From NCBI GenBank assembly GCA_002477905.1, contig DLLB01000057.1:1-7210 (forward strand): a DNA stretch of 7,210 bases, read 5' to 3'. A program made the translations under genes and the position numbers. Origin of the DNA: Clostridiales bacterium UBA7573 (GTDB lineage: Bacteria > Bacillota > Clostridia > Oscillospirales > CAG-272). This document shows, in pieces, positions 1 to 6,441 of this stretch (positions within the stretch are counted from its first letter, which is position 1; each line of letters begins with the position of its first letter). Under the pieces are notes generated by a model that was given only the letters and a program-made list of their open reading frames with translations, was not told the origin of the DNA and made no database searches.

Positions 1-211
1 CATTCACCATTCCCTGTGTAATGGCGCAAATCTGACGGGAGCCATCCGGCAGTGTCAGCGTCACCTCTCCGTTACAGATTGCGGCAGTGAGCGGCGTATG
101 ATGCGCCATGATTCCCAGCATTCCGTCGCTGATCGGAATGACCAAAGAGACGCACTCCCCGATATAAAACGCCCGTTCGGGAGACAGAATTTCCAAATGA
201 AAGGTCTGCAT
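1..211 (-). CDS. atpC: ATP synthase F1 subunit epsilon (partial, 3' end beyond window)
   Basis: Epsilon is part of the F1 central stalk. It binds gamma and the c-ring and can inhibit ATP hydrolysis. Reading leftward from the ATG at 211-209, 70 codons are visible before the window ends. The protein starts MQTFHLEILSPERAFY and continues with VIPISDGMLGIMAHHTPLTA, matching the N-terminal beta-sandwich domain of the family (usual forms are LEIVTPER and DGELGILPNHAPL). The C-terminal helical hairpin would lie outside the window. The ribosome binding site AAGGAG (222-217) overlaps the TAA stop of atpD (223-221) and lies 5 bases before the ATG, so translation is probably coupled to the beta gene. 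As the last gene of a conventional atp operon its position is normal. Identity is secure; completeness cannot be judged. Confidence 0.95.
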   Translation of the reverse strand, partial: MQTFHLEILSPERAFYIGECVSLVIPISDGMLGIMAHHTPLTAAICNGEVTLTLPDGSRQICAITQGMVN

Positions 212-220
212 AAGCACTCC

Positions 221-1633
221 TTACAACCGTTTTGCCTTTTCTACCACATCGTCAATCGTTCCGGCGTTGAAAAAAGCACTTTCCGGATAATCATCCATTT
301 CACCGTTTACGATCGCTGCAAAACCGCGTATCGTTTGCGCAAGCGGTACATAGACACCCTTGATCCCCGTGAACTTCTCCGCAACGGCAAACGGCTGAGA
401 CAAAAACCGCTGAATCTTTCTCGCCCGATAAACCGTTAACTGATCTTCTTCCCCCAATTCCTCCATGCCGAGAATGGCAATGATGTCCTGCAATTCTTTA
501 TAATGCTCCAAAATCTCCTGCACACGGCGCGCCACGGTATAATGCTCCGTTCCCACAATCTCCGGCTCCAGCATACGCGAAGTGGAAGCAAGCGGATCCA
601 CGGCAGGATAAATACCAAGTTCCGCAATCTTGCGGCTTAAAACCGTTGTGGCATCCAAATGGGCAAAGGTCGTGGCAGGGGCAGGATCGGTCAAGTCGTC
701 TGCCGGCACATAGATCGCCTGTACGGAAGTGACAGAGCCATTCTTTGTAGAAGCGATTCGCTCCTCCAACGCTCCCAGATCGTTTGCAAGCGTCGGCTGA
801 TACCCTACGGCAGAAGGCATTCTGCCCAGTAACGTAGACACTTCGCTTCCTGCCTGCACAAAGCGGAAAATGTTGTCGATGAAAAGCAATACTTCCTTAT
901 GGCATTCCTCCCGAAAGTATTCCGCCATGGAAAGTCCCGTCAGCGCAACACGCATCCGCACACCCGGCGCCTCGTTCATCTGCCCGAACACCAGTGCGGT
1001 TTTCTCCAGTACGCCGCTCTCCTGCATTTCCGACCAAAGATCATTTCCTTCCCGACTGCGTTCTCCAACGCCGGTAAAGATGGAATATCCGCCGTGTTCC
1101 GTCGCAATATTGTGAATCAGCTCCTGAATCAGCACCGTTTTTCCAACGCCCGCGCCACCAAAAAGTCCGATCTTTCCGCCCTTTGCATACGGCGCCATCA
1201 GATCAATGACTTTGATTCCGGTTTCCAGCACTTCCTCTACGTTTTTCCGTTGCGTATAGGTCGGCGGCGTTTGATAAATCGCCCGCCGCTTCTGCTCTTT
1301 CGGTAGGGGAGCGCCACCGTCAATCGGCTCTCCCAATACATTGAACAGTCTGCCCAAAACTGCATCTCCAACCGGAACCGTGATCGGTCCGCCGGTTGCG
1401 ATCACGTCCATCCCGCGGCAAAGCCCTTCGCTTGCACCGAGCATGATGCAACGTACCATATCCGCATGCAGGTGCTGTGCAACTTCCATTACCCGCGTTT
1501 CCCCTTTGACGCACACCTGCAATGCCTCCCGAATTTTCGGCAATGCGCCCTTTGCAAACGTCACATCCACCACCGGTCCTGACACACCCGCCAGTTTTCC
1601 TACATTCGTGCCAAGCGTTTTTGCGTTTTCCAC
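221..1633 (-). CDS. atpD: ATP synthase F1 subunit beta
   Basis: This is the catalytic subunit of the F1 head, which makes ATP from ADP and phosphate at three alpha/beta interfaces (EC 7.1.2.2). The 470 residues are the usual length. Visible landmarks are the N-terminal beta-barrel (about 10-85), the Walker A loop GGAGVGKT at 159-166 (Lys165, Thr166), the catalytic glutamate in GVGERSREGND (Glu191), Walker B LLFIDNI at 249-255 (Asp253), the ATP synthase signature region around PAVDPLASTSR (343-353), and a DELSEED-type lever as EELGEED at 391-397. No catalytic residue is missing. The start is a GTG at 1633-1631, chosen because AAAGGAG (1648-1642) lies 8 bases upstream and the protein aligns from there. 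It follows atpG by 25 bases and its stop overlaps the atpC ribosome binding site. Essentially certain. Confidence 0.99.
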   Translation of the reverse strand: MENAKTLGTNVGKLAGVSGPVVDVTFAKGALPKIREALQVCVKGETRVMEVAQHLHADMVRCIMLGASEGLCRGMDVIATGGPITVPVGDAVLGRLFNVLGEPIDGGAPLPKEQKRRAIYQTPPTYTQRKNVEEVLETGIKVIDLMAPYAKGGKIGLFGGAGVGKTVLIQELIHNIATEHGGYSIFTGVGERSREGNDLWSEMQESGVLEKTALVFGQMNEAPGVRMRVALTGLSMAEYFREECHKEVLLFIDNIFRFVQAGSEVSTLLGRMPSAVGYQPTLANDLGALEERIASTKNGSVTSVQAIYVPADDLTDPAPATTFAHLDATTVLSRKIAELGIYPAVDPLASTSRMLEPEIVGTEHYTVARRVQEILEHYKELQDIIAILGMEELGEEDQLTVYRARKIQRFLSQPFAVAEKFTGIKGVYVPLAQTIRGFAAIVNGEMDDYPESAFFNAGTIDDVVEKAKRL

Positions 1634-1658
1634 TTCTGTTTCTCCTTTCTCGCCGTAC

Positions 1659-2537
1659 TTATTTCCGCAGGGCTTTGGTTGCCGCCGTGATCTCGGTCAT
1701 TTCCCGGGTAATTGCAGCCTGACGGATACTGTGATACTGCATTTGCAGTTGCTTTAACATTTCCTGCGCGTTTTTTCCGGCGGTATGCATCGCATTCATC
1801 CGCGCCTGTTGCTCACTGCAATAGCTGTCCACAAGGCAACTGTAAATAAATCCTGTCAGATAGCTTGGAATAATCCCGTTGAGCACAGTATCCGGATCGG
1901 GATAGAATTCCTTTTCCGAAAGGTGCTCTGTGTCCTTTGGCGTATAAAACCGGCTTCGCTCCAGCGGTAACAGGCAATTTCTTTTGCATTCGCTTGGTTT
2001 TCCGTTTTTATAATCCGTATAAATAATATTGATTTCATCCAAGCGGTCCTCTTGGTAATACTCCAGCAGATCCGCACAAATTTTACGGGATTCCCAAACG
2101 GTCGGAAACGCTGCGGAATAGGTGAAATCCGCAACATACGGAATCCGGTTCCGGCAACAATATTGTCTGCCATATTCTCCGATCACAAACAATACCGTCT
2201 GCGGGTGGCGGTTCACATAGTTCTGCGCAACGGCAAGCGCAGTATGATTATAGCCGCCGGCAAGCCCTTTGTCAGAAGTTACAAGCAAGATTCCATGTCG
2301 GTAGTGTGCCCCGTCTTTGGGCGGCGGCACGCGAAAATAGCGGTTATCCGTGTTCGGAATATACCGGAATAATTCTCCGATCTGCACCTTCAATTCTTTG
2401 AAATAAGGCTTCGTTCGATCTACTTCCCGTTTTGCCTGCCGCATTTTTACAGAGGCAATCCGATACATGGCGTCCGTCACTTTTTGGGTTTCCCGGATAC
2501 TGCCGATGCGTTGTTTGATTTCTTCGGCGTTCGCCAT
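1659..2537 (-). CDS. atpG: ATP synthase F1 subunit gamma
   Basis: Gamma is the asymmetric rotor shaft inside the alpha3beta3 head, linking the c-ring to catalysis. At 292 residues it has the normal length. The N-terminal helix carries the family pattern IKQRIGSIRETQKVTDAM (about 7-24). The central Rossmann-like region has LLVTSDKGLAGGYN (84-97). The C-terminal helix has EQQARMNAMHTAGKNAQEML and IRQAAITREMTEI (about 242-283), the most conserved part of the family. It contains several cysteines (127, 128, 154, 184, 188, 234, 240) but not the spacing of the chloroplast redox switch. The start ATG has an ideal AGGAGG (2551-2546) 8 bases upstream. It sits 18 bases after the alpha gene and 25 bases before atpD, in the standard A-G-D-C order. 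Confidence 0.98.
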   Translation of the reverse strand: MANAEEIKQRIGSIRETQKVTDAMYRIASVKMRQAKREVDRTKPYFKELKVQIGELFRYIPNTDNRYFRVPPPKDGAHYRHGILLVTSDKGLAGGYNHTALAVAQNYVNRHPQTVLFVIGEYGRQYCCRNRIPYVADFTYSAAFPTVWESRKICADLLEYYQEDRLDEINIIYTDYKNGKPSECKRNCLLPLERSRFYTPKDTEHLSEKEFYPDPDTVLNGIIPSYLTGFIYSCLVDSYCSEQQARMNAMHTAGKNAQEMLKQLQMQYHSIRQAAITREMTEITAATKALRK

Positions 2538-2555
2538 GTCTGCTTCCTCCTGTTT

Positions 2556-4361
2556 TTAGTTTTGGTCTGTCAACGCAGGCATTTGGCTTGTCAGAACTTC
2601 CTGTGCGGCAGAAAGAATCTCCGCTTTCAGTTCCGGCGTCAGCTCGGCTGCGTGTTCCATCCGCAGGCGTAAAGAGCCGTAATCCCGCGCAAATCCCTGC
2701 AAAAGTACGGCTTGCGCCGTTTTGATTTTGGCAAGCGGGAATTCCGTGAACATCTGCGCCTGTGCGCAAAGCAAAAGTACCACCTGCTCCCACATGGCAA
2801 GCGGAGCTTGCTTATTCTGTTTTAACAGTTGCATCAATCCCGCGCCATATCGCAATTGTTTTGCGGTCTGTTCATCCAGATCACCGCCGAATTTTGTAAA
2901 CACCTGCATTTCCCGATACTGCGCAAGATCCAAACGGATCGAACCGACGGACTGTTTCATAAGCTTGGTTTGCGCGGCACCGCCCACACGGGACACTGAC
3001 AACCCGACGTTCACCGCCGGACGCTGTCCTGCAAAGAACAGCTCGCTTTCCAAAAAAATCTGTCCGTCTGTAATGGAAATAATATTGGTCGGAATATATG
3101 CCGAAACATCACCCGCCTGTGTTTCCACAATGGGGAGCGCGGTCATACTGCCGCCGCCAAGGGCATCGGAAAGTTGCGCAGAGCGCTCCAACAGGCGGGA
3201 ATGCAGATAAAACACATCTCCGGGATAAGCTTCCCGCCCAGGCGCATGCTCTAAAAGCAGACTGAGTGTGCGGTAAGCCACCGCATGTTTGGAAAGGTCG
3301 TCATATACGATCAGTACATCCCGCCCGCGGTACATAAAATACTCCGCGATCGCACATCCGGCATAGGGGGCGATGTACTGCAAAGATGCCGGATCGCTTG
3401 CGGGAGAAGAAACGATTACGGTATATTCCATGGCACCGTGATTTTGTAAAGCCGCCGCGACTTTGGCAACCGTATCTGCCTTTTGCCCGATGGCAACATA
3501 CACGCAGACCACGTTTTTCCCCTTTTGATGCAGGATCGTATCCATGGCAATGGTAGTTTTTCCGGTTTGCCGATCTCCGATAATCAATTCCCGCTGTCCG
3601 CGTCCGATCGGAAACATCGCGTCTATGGTAAGAATCCCGGTTTCCAAGGGACGGCTGACGGATTTACGATCCACAATTCCGGGGGCCGGGCGCTCCATCG
3701 GATAATACTCTTTTGCACCGATCTCCGCGCCGCCGTCGATCGGTTTTCCAAGCGGATCCAAAATGCGTCCGAGAATCCGGTTGCTAATCGGGAGCCCGGC
3801 GGTTCTGCCTGTCCGCAGTACCCGTGCACCGGCACTGATCTCACTGTCATCTCCGAACAGCACAACGCCAAACGTCCCATTGGTACGGATGTCCTGTACC
3901 ATTCCTTTGATCCCGCAATCGAACAGAACGATCTCGCCGTATGCGACATCGCTTAATCCGCTCACCACCGCAATCCCGTCTCCGACCGCCTGCACAAATC
4001 CAACCTGCTGATACCCCGGATCCAGTTCAAACTGCGCAATATCTTCCCGAATGAGCGAGATGATCTTCGCCGGATCATATTCCTTTTGCAGTGCCTGAAT
4101 GGATTTCCGCAGTTGTCGGATACGACCGAGGGTACTCCAGTCATAGTTGTCGTCTCCGACAAAGATCCGGAAGCCGCCGACAACGGACGGATCCCGCCGA
4201 ATGAGAAATTCAACGCGATCGGTCTGATAATGCGCTGAAAAAAATGTGCGCATTTTGGCAAGCTGTTCTTTTGTCGGCGGCGTCACGCACGCGATCTCCA
4301 CTTTCAGGGGTTCCACCGCGTTTTTTTCGCTTTCCGCAAATACCTGCTCTGTTTCTTTCAT
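2556..4361 (-). CDS. atpA: Fusion of ATP synthase delta C-terminal domain with subunit alpha
   Basis: Alpha forms the non-catalytic half of the F1 head. Residues from about 95 onward are a complete alpha: N-terminal helix ISLIREDI, beta-barrel with VGDGIAVVSGL, Walker A GDRQTGKT at 262-269, YDDLSKHAVAYR near 353, and the arginine finger Arg458 in SVSRVGG. The protein is 601 residues against about 505-515 for typical alpha, and the Walker A is shifted by 93. The extra N-terminal part (about 18-90) resembles the C-terminal domain of delta (OSCP): VEIACVTPPTKEQLAKM, then RRDPSVVGGFRIFVGDDNYD, then GRIRQLRKSI, matching the delta pattern of an LSEEQ-type helix, DPSLIGG, VGD, the D-x-S turn and RGRLxxL. 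The delta N-terminal helical domain is absent. The ATG overlaps the atpF TGA (ATGA), with AGAGGA (4374-4369) as ribosome binding site, so there is no room for a separate atpH. The delta assignment comes from alignment by eye; the alpha identity is certain. Confidence 0.96.
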   Translation of the reverse strand: MKETEQVFAESEKNAVEPLKVEIACVTPPTKEQLAKMRTFFSAHYQTDRVEFLIRRDPSVVGGFRIFVGDDNYDWSTLGRIRQLRKSIQALQKEYDPAKIISLIREDIAQFELDPGYQQVGFVQAVGDGIAVVSGLSDVAYGEIVLFDCGIKGMVQDIRTNGTFGVVLFGDDSEISAGARVLRTGRTAGLPISNRILGRILDPLGKPIDGGAEIGAKEYYPMERPAPGIVDRKSVSRPLETGILTIDAMFPIGRGQRELIIGDRQTGKTTIAMDTILHQKGKNVVCVYVAIGQKADTVAKVAAALQNHGAMEYTVIVSSPASDPASLQYIAPYAGCAIAEYFMYRGRDVLIVYDDLSKHAVAYRTLSLLLEHAPGREAYPGDVFYLHSRLLERSAQLSDALGGGSMTALPIVETQAGDVSAYIPTNIISITDGQIFLESELFFAGQRPAVNVGLSVSRVGGAAQTKLMKQSVGSIRLDLAQYREMQVFTKFGGDLDEQTAKQLRYGAGLMQLLKQNKQAPLAMWEQVVLLLCAQAQMFTEFPLAKIKTAQAVLLQGFARDYGSLRLRMEHAAELTPELKAEILSAAQEVLTSQMPALTDQN

Positions 4362-4876
4362 TCGGATGTCCTCTGCGCTTCGACCGTTTGATCGGCTAAG
4401 CGGATAAATTCATCATACAGCGCTTGGTTGCGCTCCGGCGTCACAGTGTCGCTTAAGAGCTTTTGCGTTGCGGATAACACGAGTTCTCCGATCTCCGTCT
4501 GTGCAGAGCTTAAAATATGCTCTTTCTGCTCCTCCGCATCCTTCTCCGCCGCCGCGATCAGTAGCGCCGCCTTTTCTTTTGCCTGCGCCATGCAATCCTG
4601 CGCCGCCTCTGCCATTTCCCGCTCTGCCTGTTTCCTTTTTTCTGACAGCAAAGCGTCTGCTTGGGCAAGTTTGGCTTCGTATTCCGCCTTTTGTTTTGCA
4701 TTCTCTGCCGCTTGCTCCGCATTCTGCCGCGCAAGTGTTTCAAAATGCTCCCGCCGCTGTTCCATAAACCGATTTACGGGTTTGAACAGCAACAAGGTCA
4801 GTCCGCCTGCCAAGATCACAAAATTCAGCATGTGCAATAAAATCTGCACAATATCAATATTAAGTGGAATATTCAT
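4358..4876 (-). CDS. atpF: ATP synthase Fo subunit b
   Basis: Subunit b is the peripheral stalk. It is anchored in the membrane and holds the F1 head still against rotor torque, normally by binding delta. The 172 residues are a usual length. A single N-terminal membrane segment lies at about 8-30 (VQILLHMLNFVILAGGLTLLLF), followed by the family motif KPVNRFMEQRRE (32-43). A long Ala/Glu/Lys/Gln-rich coiled coil covers about 40-145. The C-terminal stretch VTPERNQALYDEFIRLADQ resembles the normal end of b, so the missing delta N-terminal domain has not been fused here. The ATG has AGAGG (4887-4883) 6 bases upstream and follows atpE by 15 bases. Its TGA overlaps the alpha start by 4 bases. Only one b gene is seen, so a homodimeric stalk is likely. 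Confidence 0.97.
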   Translation of the reverse strand: MNIPLNIDIVQILLHMLNFVILAGGLTLLLFKPVNRFMEQRREHFETLARQNAEQAAENAKQKAEYEAKLAQADALLSEKRKQAEREMAEAAQDCMAQAKEKAALLIAAAEKDAEEQKEHILSSAQTEIGELVLSATQKLLSDTVTPERNQALYDEFIRLADQTVEAQRTSE

Positions 4877-4891
4877 ACCATCGCCTCTGCA

Positions 4892-5278
4892 TTACAGAAC
4901 GAAAATGACAAGAATCGCGACAATCAGTGCATAGATGATCGCCGTCTCGATAAATACCAGTCCCAACATCATTGCGGAATTGATCTTTCCTGCGGCTTCC
5001 GGCTGACGCGCCATGCTTTCCGCACTTTTGGAAATCGCAACCGCCATGCCGATCGCACCTGCCGTCGCCACAAGTCCGACCACGACCGCCGCTGCGATCG
5101 CTTTTGCGGCGGTCGCACTGAGTCCGGTCTGTTCGGTTTCCGTCTCCGTATTCGCGGGCGTCTCTGCATTTGCAGGCGTCTGATCTATTGCGGCAAAAGC
5201 CGGCATCCCCATCACGCAAACCAGTAAAGCAACGCAAAGCGTGACTGCGAAAATCATTTTCCATGTTTTGTTTTTCAT
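4892..5278 (-). CDS. atpE: ATP synthase Fo subunit c precursor with signal peptide
   Basis: Subunit c forms the membrane rotor ring that carries the coupling ion. The 128 residues exceed the usual 70-90. Residues 1-29 look like a cleavable signal peptide: basic MKNKTWK, hydrophobic core IFAVTLCVALLVCVMG, then MPAFA with cleavage likely after Ala29 or Ala30. Residues 31-52 form a Thr/Glu/Ala/Pro-rich acidic segment. The c hairpin follows: helix 1 about 55-84, polar loop ARQPEA (90-95), helix 2 about 99-126 with the ion-binding Glu111 in FIETAIIY. Helix 1 shows A-x-A-x-A-x-G-x-A (71-79) where many c subunits have repeated glycines. Sodium ligands are only partly present: Thr112 and Tyr116 fit, but the helix-1 glutamine position is Met78. 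The ribosome binding site AGAGGA overlaps the atpB stop region. The family call is firm; the coupling ion is undecided. Confidence 0.96.
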   Translation of the reverse strand: MKNKTWKMIFAVTLCVALLVCVMGMPAFAAIDQTPANAETPANTETETEQTGLSATAAKAIAAAVVVGLVATAGAIGMAVAISKSAESMARQPEAAGKINSAMMLGLVFIETAIIYALIVAILVIFVL

Positions 5279-5283
5279 TCTTT

Positions 5284-6183
5284 TTATCCTCTGCTTTCTG
5301 TTGATTTTTCAGATAATGTTTGTAAGGCGGGTGATGTTGCGTTTTTCCCCCGCGCAGATTTTGCAGGGGGCTTTGTCCGCGGCTCTACCGCTTCTCCGTA
5401 AAAGATGGAAACCAAAGTAGTCAGCACATACGTTTGAATCACGGCATGCATTAAGGTAAACATCACGCCGACAATCACCGGCAAAACAAAGCTGAGCTGT
5501 ACATAATAGTACACCAACTCCGTCACCAAAAGTCCGCTTAACAGTGCGCCGAACAAGCGGAAGCTCATGGAGATCGGCAAGGAAAAATCCTTGAGTGCCC
5601 CCAGTCCGCCGCGCACACCGTTGCACACGATGCCGGCGCCTAAAATGACAAGATAGGACAAGACACCCATGGCGATCGCGCCGTTGATATCCGAAATCGG
5701 CGCGGGAAGCGCCACCGAACGTCCGGATATGGTGAGAACCTGAAACCCAAATAACTCAAAAACGGTACTGAAACAGATATATATACCGGCACTGAAGATA
5801 TAAGCACCCACAAAACCGGTTTTATGGGGACTGTTGGTTTTTGCCAAGTCCGTGAAAAACTCCACAATCTTCTCCATACAGCATTGCAGTTTTCCCGGTG
5901 TTTCCCGGAATTTCGGGATTGCAAAGATCCGAAGCAGTGCCGCGCAAAACAACAGAATCCCACTCACCGCGTAAGCCGAAATCAAAGCCGGATTCACCGC
6001 CCTGCCAAACAGCTCCACCTGATTGCTCTCATGCAATACGCCATCCAGCATCACCTCTTTGATGCTTTCGTCTTTTTCCCCCGTCGGCAATCCTAAAATC
6101 AGAATTGCGGCAAGTAAAAGACAGATCAAACCAATCCAAACGCAGAAAAACCATCGTCTGCGGTTTTTAAGCGGTCGTTTCGT
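5284..6183 (-). CDS. atpB: ATP synthase Fo subunit a, probable ACG start
   Basis: Subunit a is the stator channel that passes ions to the c-ring. The essential arginine is in ISMSFRLFGALLSG (Arg209 counted from ACG), and the conserved last-helix glutamine is Gln250 in HAVIQTYVLTTLV. The first conventional start in frame is TTG at 6129-6127, giving 281 residues, but it lacks a ribosome binding site and cuts the first membrane helix in half. The frame stays open upstream to a stop at 6228-6226. An ACG at 6183-6181 lies 8 bases after GGAGGG (6197-6192) and would give 299 residues beginning MKRPLKNRRRW, then a full hydrophobic helix (about 11-32). I therefore place the start there, as a rare start codon or an ATG changed by one base. 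After the last helix there is a Lys/Arg/Ser/Pro-rich tail (about 265-299). This is the first operon gene; atpE follows 5 bases after its TAA. Confidence 0.95.
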   Translation of the reverse strand, partial: TKRPLKNRRRWFFCVWIGLICLLLAAILILGLPTGEKDESIKEVMLDGVLHESNQVELFGRAVNPALISAYAVSGILLFCAALLRIFAIPKFRETPGKLQCCMEKIVEFFTDLAKTNSPHKTGFVGAYIFSAGIYICFSTVFELFGFQVLTISGRSVALPAPISDINGAIAMGVLSYLVILGAGIVCNGVRGGLGALKDFSLPISMSFRLFGALLSGLLVTELVYYYVQLSFVLPVIVGVMFTLMHAVIQTYVLTTLVSIFYGEAVEPRTKPPAKSARGKNATSPALQTLSEKSTESRG

Positions 6184-6191
6184 AGGGATCG

Positions 6192-6197
6192 CCCTCC
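6192..6197 (-). promoter_or_regulatory. Ribosome binding site that decides the atpB start
   Basis: The minus strand reads GGAGGG here, followed 8 bases later by ACGAAACGACCG in the atpB frame. The spacing is ideal, whereas no ribosome binding site precedes the TTG at 6129. A second Shine-Dalgarno-like AGGAG (6205-6201) lies one base before an out-of-frame ATG at 6199, which is too close for efficient use. Confidence 0.6.
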
Positions 6198-6259
6198 ATT
6201 CTCCTGCACACTTTCGTGTAGCATCTTAAATAAATAGGTAAGAAAACAAATTTTCATCC

Positions 6260-6288
6260 ATTGTAACACAAAATCATTTGCAAGAAAA
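6260..6288 (-). promoter_or_regulatory. Candidate promoter of the atp operon
   Basis: The minus strand shows an extended -10 element, TGT followed by TACAAT (6268-6260), which fits the TGnTATAAT form. A 17-base spacer separates it from a poor -35 (TTTTCT, 6288-6283); extended -10 promoters tolerate weak -35 elements. It lies downstream of the hemolysin III terminator hairpin and about 55-60 bases before the atpB ribosome binding site. The sequence fit is good, but nothing here shows activity. Confidence 0.5.
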
Positions 6289-6326
6289 GTCTTATTTTTT
6301 AACAATCTATGAACGAAAGGACAAGT

Positions 6327-6359
6327 AAAACCGGATATTCTCCTTTCAGAATATCCGGT
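6327..6359 (-). terminator. Probable Rho-independent terminator after the hemolysin III gene
   Basis: A perfect 11-bp inverted repeat, ACCGGATATTC (6330-6340) and GAATATCCGGT (6349-6359), encloses an 8-base loop. On the minus strand the hairpin runs directly into TTTT (6330-6327). It begins about 80 bases after the hemolysin III stop codon and lies before the atp promoter, so it fits a terminator that separates the two transcription units. The U-tract is short, so termination may be incomplete. Confidence 0.65.
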
Positions 6360-6441
6360 CAGCGTAAAAAAGTCTGTTCCTCCAATGCGTTCCATGCATT
6401 TTTCCTTCCATGCAAGGCACTGCACCATTTTCCTGTGCGAT

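Noticed and set aside
1950..2000. Cys184 and Cys188 of gamma as a chloroplast-like redox switch.
   Set aside because: The spacing (three residues between the cysteines) and surroundings do not match the chloroplast regulatory loop, and other cysteines are scattered in the protein.
2344..2793. A 149-codon minus-strand frame at the alpha/gamma boundary, considered as a possible displaced delta gene.
   Set aside because: It is an out-of-frame shadow of the ends of atpA and atpG, has no delta motifs, and both real genes are complete in their own frames.
4428..4934. A long plus-strand frame of 168 codons rich in Ser, Ala and Cys, opposite atpF.
   Set aside because: The composition is what antisense reading of the Ala/Glu/Lys-rich coiled coil of subunit b produces; no ribosome binding site or family features support it.
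5284..6129. TTG at 6129 as the start of atpB.
   Set aside because: There is no Shine-Dalgarno sequence before it, and it splits a hydrophobic helix whose basic N-terminal flank is encoded upstream in the same open frame.
1..6183. Classification as an N-ATPase, which also lacks a delta gene.
   Set aside because: N-ATPase operons begin with beta and epsilon and contain atpQ and atpR; this operon has the conventional B-E-F-A-G-D-C order and retains part of delta fused to alpha.
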